From NCBI GenBank assembly GCA_036733285.1, contig DAINAU010000003.1, forward strand, positions 1 to 55,516: DNA of 55,516 bases. The letters are read 5' to 3'. A program made the translations under genes and the position numbers. The DNA comes from JAGOBX01 sp036733285 (GTDB taxonomy: Bacteria; JAGOBX01). Positions 16,288-24,693 of the stretch are shown in pieces. The notes under the pieces were generated by a model, which was not told the origin of the DNA, made no database searches, and was given only the letters and a program-made list of their open reading frames with translations. Numbering within the stretch: the first letter of the stretch is position 1; each line of letters begins with the position of its first letter.

Positions 16288-17745
16288 CTAATATTTCAAT
16301 TTTTTATTCGATTTTAAAGAAAATTCTTTTATTAATCTGCTTAAATATGTTCTCTGGATTTTCAATTTTTCCGCAGTTAAAGATATTTTCCAATTATTTT
16401 CTTTTAGTTTTGATTTAATAAACTCTTTTTTGAAAATTTTATCAGCCTCGTTCAGAGTTAAATTTTCTTCCGATATATCTTTTACAATTTGTTCGAAAGG
16501 TTTTACGGACAACTTGAAATCCAAGTCATTAATAATATTAGAATCGGACAGCAGTATTGTTCGCTCAATAAAATTTTCAAGTTCTCTAATATTGCCGCGC
16601 CAACCATTGTTGGAAATTTTTAAAATAGCCGCCTCGGTAAAATCAATTTTTTTATTGAACATCGTATTGTATTTATCTTTAAAATAATTTACAAGATCAG
16701 GTATATCTTCTTTTCTTTCCCGCAAAGGAGGTATGGCAATATCTACAACGTTTAATCTAAAATATAAATCTTCTCTGAACAAATTCGCTTTAATCAGAGA
16801 TTCAAGATTTTTGTTTGTCGCCGCAATTATTCTTACGTCAACCGGATAATCTCTCTCGTCTCCAAGCGGAGAAATCGTTTTTTCCTGAATAGCTCGTAAA
16901 AGTTTTACCTGAATGTCGTTGCTTATTTCCGAGATTTCATCTAAAAACAATGTTCCTTTATCCGCTATCATAAACTTTCCTTTTTTATCAGCTATCGAAC
17001 CTGTGAACGCTCCTTTTTTGCTTCCGAATAATTCGCTCTCGATTAACCCCTGCGCAATAGCTCCGCAGGATACCGCAACAAATCTTTTTTCATTTCTTAA
17101 ACTGTTTATATGGATATATTTTGCCAAAACCTCTTTACCAACTCCGCTTTCTCCGGTTAATAAAACTGTAGAATTTGTAACTGCGACGCGCTTGGCTATT
17201 TCTGATATGCTGCGCATTGATTTGCTTTTGAAAATCATTTCATCGCAGTATGATTCGTCTAATCCGTTGTCATCATTGACCTGAAATAAAGGATTGGAAT
17301 GAAAAAAACAGCTTAAATATTCTCCCAAAATTTTCAACGACAAAAATTCTTCTTTTATGAATTCGATTTTTTTATAAAGTATAAGCAACCCGATATTTTT
17401 TTCTTTAACGTAAAGCGGAACTATCAACAATTTTATCTTTTTTTTATTTCTTAAAACGGAAGATTCTAAATCGAACGATTCAAATATTTCTGAAAACGCT
17501 GGAAATTCAATTTCTTTTTTTATAAAAATCTTAAAGATAACGTCATTCTTAATATTTATGTTTCCGGCGTTTATCCCTTGAAAATAAGATATTCTATTTT
17601 TTGAATTAATCAAATAGATAGAAATTCCAATAGCGGAACATATCTCGGAAATTTTATTTATAATTGTATCCCACTGAGCCGGCGATTCGCCGTTTATGGA
17701 ATTTATTGTATTGATTGTTTCGATAATCTTATTATAGTAAAACAA
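16288..17745 (-). CDS. Sigma-54-dependent transcriptional activator (GAF-AAA-Fis)
   Basis: The 485-aa bacterial enhancer-binding protein has an N-terminal GAF-like sensor (about 1-160). The AAA+ domain has Walker A GESGVGKE, the sigma-54-contacting GAFTGS loop, Walker B GTLFLDEI and the arginine-finger region FREDLYFRLNVV. The C-terminal Fis-type helix-turn-helix reads WKISLTAEKLKIQRTYLSRLI. There is no receiver domain, so it senses a ligand or partner. It follows the O-antigen ligase gene by 26 nt. Its target promoters are unknown, and I did not find a convincing GG-N10-GC site in the window. Confidence 0.93.
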   Translation of the reverse strand: MFYYNKIIETINTINSINGESPAQWDTIINKISEICSAIGISIYLINSKNRISYFQGINAGNINIKNDVIFKIFIKKEIEFPAFSEIFESFDLESSVLRNKKKIKLLIVPLYVKEKNIGLLILYKKIEFIKEEFLSLKILGEYLSCFFHSNPLFQVNDDNGLDESYCDEMIFKSKSMRSISEIAKRVAVTNSTVLLTGESGVGKEVLAKYIHINSLRNEKRFVAVSCGAIAQGLIESELFGSKKGAFTGSIADKKGKFMIADKGTLFLDEISEISNDIQVKLLRAIQEKTISPLGDERDYPVDVRIIAATNKNLESLIKANLFREDLYFRLNVVDIAIPPLRERKEDIPDLVNYFKDKYNTMFNKKIDFTEAAILKISNNGWRGNIRELENFIERTILLSDSNIINDLDFKLSVKPFEQIVKDISEENLTLNEADKIFKKEFIKSKLKENNWKISLTAEKLKIQRTYLSRLIKEFSLKSNKKLKY

Positions 17746-17771
17746 AATTGATGACTCCGGTAATTATTTTT

Positions 17772-19085
17772 TTAAATAACTTCAAACTCAGGTTCAATCT
17801 TAATTTTTTCCGTTTCATTTGGAAGTATACTTTCTTTAGTTTTATCAAAATAAAATCTTGTTGCCCATAACTGAGATAAGCCTACCAAAAACCACGTATA
17901 ATAAACTCCGTAAAACCATTTTGAAAAAACAAAATTCAGAGAATGAGTATAATATCCAATCATACTTGAGACGAAAAACATTGAGATATAGTAATCTTTG
18001 GAAGAATTTGAATGTTTCATAATATAAAGTAAATTAAATATCGTCAAAACAAAACACAAATAATAAATACTCCCTCCTATAAAACCTAAATCGGAAAATG
18101 TTTCAAGCAACTCATTATACGCATGCATTGAATTATGCGACAGCCATCTCCGATGATAATCAGAACTGCGGTATTTTGGTAAAATCAGTTGATAAGTTCC
18201 CAATCCTCTTCCAAAAAAACCATTTTCTTTCATTGAATCTATCGCGCCCTTCCATAAAATTTTTCTCATCTGATTTAAATAATAATATTTATAAATATTA
18301 TTATAATATAACATTCCCGAAATCAATAATACTATGAATAAAAAACTGAATAATATAATTCTTTTTTTTATAAAAAAAATTTTTTTTATTAATATAAACC
18401 AAAGCAATAATATTACTAATGGAATAGTAATCATATAAACTTTGGACTCGTCAAAATATAAGAATATCGGGAAAAGAGACAATAGTATTGTTAGTGACAA
18501 TATCAGTTTAATTAATTTGCTTTTAAAATAAAAAAATGAAATTAATATAATAGGTAAGAATATTGAAAAATATAATTTTGTACCGCAGCAACACCCGAAT
18601 GTCGAAGCCAAAATAGGTTCGGGAACACCCCAGTCCACAAAATCATATCCCAGATATTGAAAAACTAAATACAATCCCGCCAGAAAAGTTGTAATATTAA
18701 TAAATGTCAGTAAAACCTTGAATTTAGGCAGTGTATTTATAAAATTAACCGTCAAAAATATACTGACGACTATCAAAAAATAATGGCTGCCGTAATAGAA
18801 CGCTCTAAATCTGAAATCAGAAACTATACTTGAAATTATTATTACTATAATCAATAAAAACAACGGAATTTTTAACAGAAAATTTTGAGTTGTGATTTCA
18901 CTTTTTTCAAATCTATATATTATCGCCAATAAAAAAATAAATAGCAATAATATGCTTCCAAATATTTCTTTGAACAGAATAATATTTTGAGTATATGTAG
19001 AATACGAAAGAGTAATAACAGGAAAAACTACGCATAATAAAACGTATATGGCATTTTCAATATATTTGACTCTTTTCATTTTCAA
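17772..19085 (-). CDS. O-antigen ligase/polymerase-like (Wzy_C) membrane protein
   Basis: The 437-aa protein has about 10-12 hydrophobic spans. The large loop near residues 300-345 carries the O-antigen ligase/polymerase pattern: GRGLGTYQLILP, then RRWLSHNSMHAYNELLETFSDLGFIGG, with the conserved H-N and acidic residues. Family members join or polymerise lipid-linked O-chains at the periplasmic face of the inner membrane. It sits between the tRNA-Ser gene and the sigma-54 activator, at the edge of the glycan locus. Ligase cannot be told from polymerase here. Confidence 0.85.
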   Translation of the reverse strand: MKMKRVKYIENAIYVLLCVVFPVITLSYSTYTQNIILFKEIFGSILLLFIFLLAIIYRFEKSEITTQNFLLKIPLFLLIIVIIISSIVSDFRFRAFYYGSHYFLIVVSIFLTVNFINTLPKFKVLLTFINITTFLAGLYLVFQYLGYDFVDWGVPEPILASTFGCCCGTKLYFSIFLPIILISFFYFKSKLIKLILSLTILLSLFPIFLYFDESKVYMITIPLVILLLWFILIKKIFFIKKRIILFSFLFIVLLISGMLYYNNIYKYYYLNQMRKILWKGAIDSMKENGFFGRGLGTYQLILPKYRSSDYHRRWLSHNSMHAYNELLETFSDLGFIGGSIYYLCFVLTIFNLLYIMKHSNSSKDYYISMFFVSSMIGYYTHSLNFVFSKWFYGVYYTWFLVGLSQLWATRFYFDKTKESILPNETEKIKIEPEFEVI

Positions 19086-19155
19086 AACAAGAAGTCAAGT
19101 ATTTAAAACTTATAAAAGCTAACTAATAAAATAATTGAAAAGAATATTTGAAAAG

Positions 19156-19247
19156 TGGCGGAGAGACTGGGATTCGAACCCAGGGTAACGGAATCCCGCT
19201 ACAACGGCTTTCGAGGCCGCCGCCTTCAACCGCTCGGCCATCTCTCC
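19156..19247 (-). tRNA. tRNA-Ser(CGA)
   Basis: A 92-nt class II tRNA. The acceptor stem GGAGAGA pairs with TCTCTCC, followed by discriminator G and an encoded CCA (19158-19156). The D-loop region GCCGAGCGGTTGAAGGC, an anticodon loop with CGA (positions 19213-19211), a long variable arm (GTAGCGGGATTCCGTTACC) and a T-arm GGGTTCGAATCCC are all present. It reads UCG codons. A promoter lies about 110 nt upstream. Confidence 0.97.
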
Positions 19248-19356
19248 GCGTTTGTTTATTAAATTTTTAAAACTTAAAAAATTAAGCTATGCTAATAAAA
19301 TAAAAATAAAACTATCTAATAAAGTTTATTGATTATTTTATATTATTGTAAATTGA

Positions 19357-19384
19357 ATTATATTTAACAACGCATCTTTGTCAA
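19357..19384 (-). promoter_or_regulatory. Consensus promoter upstream of tRNA-Ser
   Basis: On the minus strand, TTGACA (19384-19379), 16 nt and TATAAT (19362-19357) form a near-ideal sigma-70 promoter. It sits between the end of the 581-aa radical SAM gene and the tRNA, and would start transcription near 19350. It may also serve the O-antigen ligase and sigma-54 activator genes. Confidence 0.75.
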
Positions 19385-19403
19385 GTTATTTTTAATATGA
19401 ATT

Positions 19404-21149
19404 CTACTTCAATTCTTTGATTTCGCCAAATGAATCAACTAAAATTTTATTTTTTACATTTAGAGAATCAAGTAATTCCTGGACGTTATAATAATTATTA
19501 ATTCTAATATTTCTGACCGGAACTATTATATAATCGTATTGTTCATCATTTATTTCGTTTAACATTGCAGAAGTAAAATTATCAATTTTTATAAATCCAT
19601 TTCCATAACAATATTTTTTGTAAAAATTATGTTTTATTATAAGATTTTGAACTTCTTCCTGATAAATAATTCCGCATTTAAAACGTTTTAGCAATATGTC
19701 TATTAGTATATCGACCAACCACATACGATACGAACGGATGATAAGTATTTTTGAATTTGGTTTAATTATCATATCAAGATTATTTTTAATTTTCAAATCA
19801 AATTTAAAATTTTCCGCCCTGATTTTTAACGCTTCATCGTATTTATTCAATGCGGTTTTAAACATCGAATCAATTTCAGATTTGCTATAATCAGGATAAG
19901 ATAAAACGCTGCCTTTCCCTCCGTCGAAAGATTGCCAATCCTCGGTAATGAAATATTTTTTTTCTTTAGCTTCAATATAAAACGGGGTGCCGGGTTGAGG
20001 AGTATTTATTGAAACCTGCAAATCGTTAAGAAGATTATTAGAAATTAAATTATAAATTAAATTTACGGTTTTCAAATCCTCATTTTTGTTGGAACCTAAT
20101 CCGCCAACAGTAAAAGTCCCATACATTTTCATTCCAATTTTATTCGCTATTTCCAATACTTCAAAGAGTTTATTTAAATTAAATTTATTTCCAAGATTCA
20201 TTTTCTTAGCAATTTTATCAGAAGCCGTTTCTATTCCGACACGAAGTTTATAGTATCCGGCTTCTTTCATTTTATACAAAATTTCCTCGTCAAGCAGATA
20301 GTATTCTGACATAGCGTCGATTTTCAGATGCTGCAAATTATTTTTAATAAGAGCATCGCAAAATTCTAAAACAAATTTTTTATTTATATTATGAACTTCT
20401 TCATCAAGAAAAAGGCCTTCCATTTCAGGATATTTATTTTTCAGATATTTTATTTCCGCAATTATATTTTGAATTGAGCGCGGTCTCCAATTCGGTTTTT
20501 CATAATACAAATTTCCGGCAACGCAGAAATTGCATTTCATAGGACATCCGCGAGATATATAAAACTGAATTTCCTTATATTCGCAATTCGGCTCAAAATA
20601 TTTTATGCGTGAAACATCATCGTCTTCTGGAAACGGCAATGTATTTATATCAATTATTTTTCTGCGATTATTCGGATATAATCCTTCTATTGATTCATCA
20701 AAATTAGTTTTTAATAATTCTAATAAAGTTTCTTCATATTCGCCTTGCAAAACATAATCGGCGACTTCTAATAGTTTTTCGGGTTCGGCAGTAGAAAGGC
20801 CTCCGCAAAAAATTATTTTCGCGTTAAATTTTTCCTTAACGGATATCGCAAATAATTTATCTGTTTCATAGGTTCTCGCCGAAGGTTCCATAACTAATAC
20901 GTCCGGATTGTATTCGGATATAACTTTTATATATTCTTCGAATGTATAACTATTCAAAACTCCGTCAAGCATTTTAATATTATGTTCCGGAAATTTTTGT
21001 TTCAAATAAGAAGAAGCATAAGAAAGTTCCCAAGGATAATAAATGCAATCGGTATAATTTTTTACTCCTAACGACCACCTGCTCGGAGAGTGAACTATAT
21101 GGTAGCCGTTTTTATCAACGCCTACAGAATTGGCAATTATAATATTCAT
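19404..21149 (-). CDS. B12-type radical SAM protein with C-terminal KILIxR domain
   Basis: The 581-aa protein has a cobalamin-domain-like N-terminus (residues 1-180, with NPDVLVMEPS, IFCGGLSTAEPE, VLQGEYEETLLELL). The radical SAM core has C202-x3-C206-x2-C209 (RGCPMKCNFC) and RVGIETAS, TFTVGGLGS, NTPQPGTPF. From residue 466 an extra domain starts SKILIIRSYRM and includes DYIIVPVRNIRINNYY. It resembles the two small proteins at 41120 and 47741. It is the most downstream radical SAM gene of the glycan locus, following the ArsR gene across a 36-nt palindrome. It probably modifies a glycan or lipid; substrate unknown. Confidence 0.82.
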   Translation of the reverse strand: MNIIIANSVGVDKNGYHIVHSPSRWSLGVKNYTDCIYYPWELSYASSYLKQKFPEHNIKMLDGVLNSYTFEEYIKVISEYNPDVLVMEPSARTYETDKLFAISVKEKFNAKIIFCGGLSTAEPEKLLEVADYVLQGEYEETLLELLKTNFDESIEGLYPNNRRKIIDINTLPFPEDDDVSRIKYFEPNCEYKEIQFYISRGCPMKCNFCVAGNLYYEKPNWRPRSIQNIIAEIKYLKNKYPEMEGLFLDEEVHNINKKFVLEFCDALIKNNLQHLKIDAMSEYYLLDEEILYKMKEAGYYKLRVGIETASDKIAKKMNLGNKFNLNKLFEVLEIANKIGMKMYGTFTVGGLGSNKNEDLKTVNLIYNLISNNLLNDLQVSINTPQPGTPFYIEAKEKKYFITEDWQSFDGGKGSVLSYPDYSKSEIDSMFKTALNKYDEALKIRAENFKFDLKIKNNLDMIIKPNSKILIIRSYRMWLVDILIDILLKRFKCGIIYQEEVQNLIIKHNFYKKYCYGNGFIKIDNFTSAMLNEINDEQYDYIIVPVRNIRINNYYNVQELLDSLNVKNKILVDSFGEIKELK

Positions 21150-21176
21150 ACAAATTCCTATTTTCTAAAATTTTTC

Positions 21177-21212
21177 AGTTTAGCAGTTTAGCAATTGCTA
21201 AACTGCTAAACT
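21177..21212. repeat. Perfect 36-nt palindrome after the first ArsR gene
   Basis: The word AGTTTAGC occurs twice in tandem, then AATT-centred, then GCTAAACT twice, giving a perfect palindrome that begins 2 nt past the ArsR stop codon region (gene end 21215). On the minus strand it is not followed by a T-run; on the plus strand it is followed by five T. It could be a hairpin, a dimeric operator or an mRNA 3' end structure. Compare the palindrome at 36561. Confidence 0.85.
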
Positions 21213-21214
21213 TT

Positions 21215-21505
21215 TTACTTATTCAACAATCGAATATAAAAATTCTCGATTTTATATATATTTTTCAAAACATCGCCTTTTTTAATCTGATAAACAGTTT
21301 TATCATTTTCTCTATGATATTTTACCAAATCTAAATTTCTCAATATTCTCAAATGTTGTGATACGGCTGATTTTGTCTTTCTGGTCTTTTTTATAATATC
21401 AGCTACAAGCATATTTTCTTTTGACAACATTTTCAATATTTTATATCTTGTCGGATTACACAATGCTTGAAATAGTTTTATAGTCCTGATTTCAGCTTCT
21501 TTCAT
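21215..21505 (-). CDS. ArsR-type winged-helix regulator (96 aa)
   Basis: A single-domain helix-turn-helix repressor: LFQALCNPTRYKILKMLSKE, then the recognition region KTRKTKSAVSQHLRILRNLDLV and the wing KYHRENDKTVYQI. The metal-binding ELCVC motif of classical ArsR is absent (MLVADI instead), so it does not look like an arsenic sensor. It lies between the XPF-like nuclease and the 581-aa radical SAM gene, 18 nt after the former. A second ArsR-type gene lies at 36596. It may control glycan-locus expression. Confidence 0.88.
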   Translation of the reverse strand: MKEAEIRTIKLFQALCNPTRYKILKMLSKENMLVADIIKKTRKTKSAVSQHLRILRNLDLVKYHRENDKTVYQIKKGDVLKNIYKIENFYIRLLNK

Positions 21506-21523
21506 TTTTGCCTCTTTTTATAG

Positions 21524-22165
21524 TTATTTGTTTATATCATAATTATTATTAATAGTTTCATAAATTTTTGCGGCTATTTTTTCATCAATGCCTTCTACTT
21601 TTTTTAATTCAGCAATATCGGCATTAACAAAATTTTTAATCGAACCAAAATGCTCGAGTATTCTTTTTGATTTGATTTTCCCTATATTAGGAAGTCCTTG
21701 AAGCATATAAAGCATTTTTCCGATTTCGTTTCTCGGTTTATATCCATATCTTTTTATAAGCCCCGGATTTTTTGTTTCAAAATGATTTCTAATCATGATT
21801 ATTCTTTCATAAGTATCGCTGACAGATTTAGTGAACATAACAGGCATACTTAAAAAAACACATAACTCAATTAAAACGCCTTCTAAAACATTACGGTTAA
21901 AATTATGCGACGTTTTAAACGGATTTCCTTCAATAATCACCAAATTATAATCATAATTTTCTTTCATCTTAATTGCCTGTTTAAAAATTCTACCGTCGAT
22001 AATTGACACACAAAAATCCTCGGCAGTCTTTCGTTCAACAGCAATCTTAAAATTTATCAAATAATCAGCGTATACTAATTTTTTCACTTCATATTCCGCT
22101 TCATTCTTTTGAGCAAACAAATCTATTATCCCTGATTTTTCTTCTCTATAATCAATACTTATCAT
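21524..22165 (-). CDS. XPF/ERCC4-type nuclease with HhH domain (archaeal Hef-like)
   Basis: The 213-aa protein has an ERCC4 nuclease domain (residues 1-135) with the signature ERKTAEDFCVSIIDGRIFKQ (the ERKxxxD motif) and a preceding acidic D5. A tandem helix-hairpin-helix follows (LQGLPNIGKIKSKRILEHFGS; LKKVEGIDEKIAAKI). This is the nuclease plus HhH part of archaeal Hef/Mus81-type enzymes that cut branched DNA; no helicase domain is present. Such proteins are uncommon in bacteria, which suggests transfer. It lies oddly in the glycan locus, 24 nt downstream of a GT2 gene. Confidence 0.85.
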   Translation of the reverse strand: MISIDYREEKSGIIDLFAQKNEAEYEVKKLVYADYLINFKIAVERKTAEDFCVSIIDGRIFKQAIKMKENYDYNLVIIEGNPFKTSHNFNRNVLEGVLIELCVFLSMPVMFTKSVSDTYERIIMIRNHFETKNPGLIKRYGYKPRNEIGKMLYMLQGLPNIGKIKSKRILEHFGSIKNFVNADIAELKKVEGIDEKIAAKIYETINNNYDINK

Positions 22166-22189
22166 AACAAATTTTTGAAATTAAATCTA

Positions 22190-23218
22190 TTAATATCTAC
22201 ATACCGGAATAATAATGGTATCGTCGGATAATATTTTTTTCAAATCTTCTATAATCAAATATTGCGAAACTGATGCAACAATCAAATTTTCCGGTTTAAA
22301 TTTATTGATTTCATCGATTCCATAAATTTTTCCAAATAATTTATTTTCATATCCTTTACGGTCATAAATTTTTTCAATTTCAAAATCGTATTCTTTTAAT
22401 ATCTGAATAAGATGCTTAGCTTTTTCGCCTGTTCCGAAAATTGAAACTTTCCCTTTAACATTTTTTAATGACTCATATCCCATTTTCAATGTTAAATGTT
22501 TCCACCTTTCAAAAAAATAATTCCCTGAAAAAATGTTTTGGTCTGATATTCCAGGACTTACCGATTCAAAATGAAACAATTCGCATTTCGGTTCATATAT
22601 AATCTTCTTCTTTTTTACAAATAATTTCATACATAAATCATTGTCCTCATAGCCGTTAATATACTTTTCGTCAAACCCGTCAACATCTAAAAAATCTTGA
22701 CGCTTCATCAGCATACACGCAGCCGTAACATTCGGAAATTCCCTGCGCTCGTTCGTTTGCAGCAAGTCAGCCGGCGCAAACCTGTAAATATGGTGCGGCA
22801 TACCGCAAATATCAAATTCAATCCCGCAATGCTGTATTGTCTTATTGTCTGGATAAATCAATTTTGCTCCAACCATATCTGCGTCAGTTTCTTTCATCCC
22901 GTTTATTAAATTATCAAGCCAGTTGTCCGTAAAAATAATATCGTTATTTATAAATAACAATAATTTTTCGCGGCAAAAATTTTTAACAAGATAATTATTC
23001 GCAGGACCAAAATTTATATTTTTATCGGAATATATTATTTTAATATTTTTTTTTAATAATTCATATTCCCGCAAAATTTCTTTTGAACCGTCGCTTGATG
23101 AATTATCGAAAATATAAAGATTAAAATCTCTGCCGGTTTTCCGGTATAATCCTTCAAGAAAATTTCTAATATAATCTCGGCAATTATAAGTTACAGTAAC
23201 AATATCTATTTTCATCAA
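22190..23218 (-). CDS. Family 2 glycosyltransferase with C-terminal Rossmann-like module
   Basis: The 342-aa protein has an N-terminal GT-A fold: IVTVTYNCRDYIRNFL, IFDNSSSDGS, NINFGPANN, and FINNDIIFTD as the DxD-like metal site. ACMLMKRQDFLDVDGFDEKY and GYEDNDLCMKL follow. From about residue 255 an added module starts KVSIFGTGEKAKHLIQIL and contains KIYDRKG and ENLIVASVSQYL, a nucleotide-binding-like fold also seen in neighbours. No membrane span is evident, so it acts at the cytoplasmic face. It overlaps the upstream radical SAM gene by 4 nt. Confidence 0.88.
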   Translation of the reverse strand: MMKIDIVTVTYNCRDYIRNFLEGLYRKTGRDFNLYIFDNSSSDGSKEILREYELLKKNIKIIYSDKNINFGPANNYLVKNFCREKLLLFINNDIIFTDNWLDNLINGMKETDADMVGAKLIYPDNKTIQHCGIEFDICGMPHHIYRFAPADLLQTNERREFPNVTAACMLMKRQDFLDVDGFDEKYINGYEDNDLCMKLFVKKKKIIYEPKCELFHFESVSPGISDQNIFSGNYFFERWKHLTLKMGYESLKNVKGKVSIFGTGEKAKHLIQILKEYDFEIEKIYDRKGYENKLFGKIYGIDEINKFKPENLIVASVSQYLIIEDLKKILSDDTIIIPVCRY

Positions 23219-24681
23219 AACCTGTCCATTTTATTTTTTCGTAAAATAAAAAAATTTATAAAAACTTTCGGTTTATTTATAATCAGTTTGAACAATCTGT
23301 ATAAATATATGATAGCCCATTTCGGATCAGAAAACAGATTATATTTTATATAATCCCAAGCATAAGTAGGAAAAACTATTTCTCTTCTGACTTTTAAATA
23401 TAACTTTTCAAAAACATCATTTCCCATAGCCGTAATATTGAATTTTGCAGAAAAACAATCAACCGCGTTATAATCGAAATCAGCTTTATCCTTTATGTAT
23501 TTTTCAAATATATTAGTGCCTGCTAACGGCATTAAAACATTAAATCCGAAAACATTCGGCCTTATTTTCAACATAAAATCAGACGTCTGATAAAAATCAT
23601 TTTCAGTCTCGCATGGAAGTCCGACTATAATATTCGCTAATATCCGTAATCCCGCTTTTTTAGTCAGCTCTGCCGCGCGATAATAATCTTCAACATTAGC
23701 TTTTTTACTTATAGAATTAAGCATTTTTTGCGAACCGCTCTCAAATCCAAATTCTATTTGAACGCATCCCGCCTTCTTCATCAGTGATAAAATTTCATTA
23801 TTTACAGCTTTAGCTCTTGCTTGAACGCACCATTTTATTTTTTTATGTAATCCGGATTCTATAAGTTTTTCGCATATTTGCGCTGCCCGGTTCTCAACGG
23901 CTAAAAATTGATCGTCCGCAAAATAAAGTCCGTTAATTTTATAATCGCGTTCAAGTGTTTTTATTTCCTCAATAATTCTATCCGGAGAATGAAAACGCAA
24001 TTTCGGAAAAATCTTGGGTCCCGCGCAGAAATCGCATTTAAAGGGACAACCCCGGCTTCCAAAAATATGAGCTGCCCGCAAATTTAAAAAACGTATAACG
24101 ACATTTCCTTCTCTGGTATAATACTCCATATCTAAAGATTTCCAAAGCGGTAACGGCAACAAATCTATATTTTCAATTTGCTCCCTGTCAGGATTATGTT
24201 TAATTTCATTTCCTTCCCGATAGGTTAATCCTTTTATTTGATTAATTATACAATTTTCTTTTAGCAATTCAAAAATGGTTTCTTCTCCTTCGCCTCTTAC
24301 AATATAATCGACTTCAGCAATCTTTTCCATAGTTTCAGTGGGCAATAGAGAGGGATGCGGTCCTCCAAGAACTATTTTTTTTTCAGGATATTTAATTTTG
24401 ATTTGTTTAGCGCATCTTTCAACATCCTCAAAATTCGGCGATGCCATTGAAAAACCTATATATTTATCATCTTTTATTTTATCGAGAAAAAAGTCATCCA
24501 ATTTTTTTAAATCAAAACGATATTTTTTATGCAGCAGCATTTCTCTATCAATTATATTAAACCCGATTTTTTCTTTGTCCAAACGTCCGGCAATATACGC
24601 TAATCCTATTGGCGCCCAATAAGATTTTGCCGTGTCATTCCATCGTTTTTCAGGTAATAAAGGAGATATAAGTGTTATCAT
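23215..24681 (-). CDS. B12-type radical SAM protein (488 aa)
   Basis: The N-terminal cobalamin-domain-like region has APIGLAYIAGRLDKE, IVLGGPHPSLLPTETM and VRGEGEETIFELL. The radical SAM core has C212-x3-C216-x2-C219 (RGCPFKCDFC), then YFADDQFLA, EFGFESGSQKML and IVGLPCETENDFY. The C-terminal 90 residues contain a basic, hydrophobic stretch (about 445-485) that could touch the membrane. It overlaps the downstream GT2 by 4 nt and follows the 456-aa glycosyltransferase by 12 nt, so they are co-expressed. Reaction unknown; glycan or lipid methylation is plausible from the family. Confidence 0.86.
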   Translation of the reverse strand: MITLISPLLPEKRWNDTAKSYWAPIGLAYIAGRLDKEKIGFNIIDREMLLHKKYRFDLKKLDDFFLDKIKDDKYIGFSMASPNFEDVERCAKQIKIKYPEKKIVLGGPHPSLLPTETMEKIAEVDYIVRGEGEETIFELLKENCIINQIKGLTYREGNEIKHNPDREQIENIDLLPLPLWKSLDMEYYTREGNVVIRFLNLRAAHIFGSRGCPFKCDFCAGPKIFPKLRFHSPDRIIEEIKTLERDYKINGLYFADDQFLAVENRAAQICEKLIESGLHKKIKWCVQARAKAVNNEILSLMKKAGCVQIEFGFESGSQKMLNSISKKANVEDYYRAAELTKKAGLRILANIIVGLPCETENDFYQTSDFMLKIRPNVFGFNVLMPLAGTNIFEKYIKDKADFDYNAVDCFSAKFNITAMGNDVFEKLYLKVRREIVFPTYAWDYIKYNLFSDPKWAIIYLYRLFKLIINKPKVFINFFILRKNKMDRF

Positions 24682-24693
24682 TGTTATAAAATT

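Noticed and set aside
21215..21505. Arsenic or metal resistance regulator
   Set aside because: The ArsR-type fold is clear but the cysteine metal site is missing and no resistance genes are nearby.
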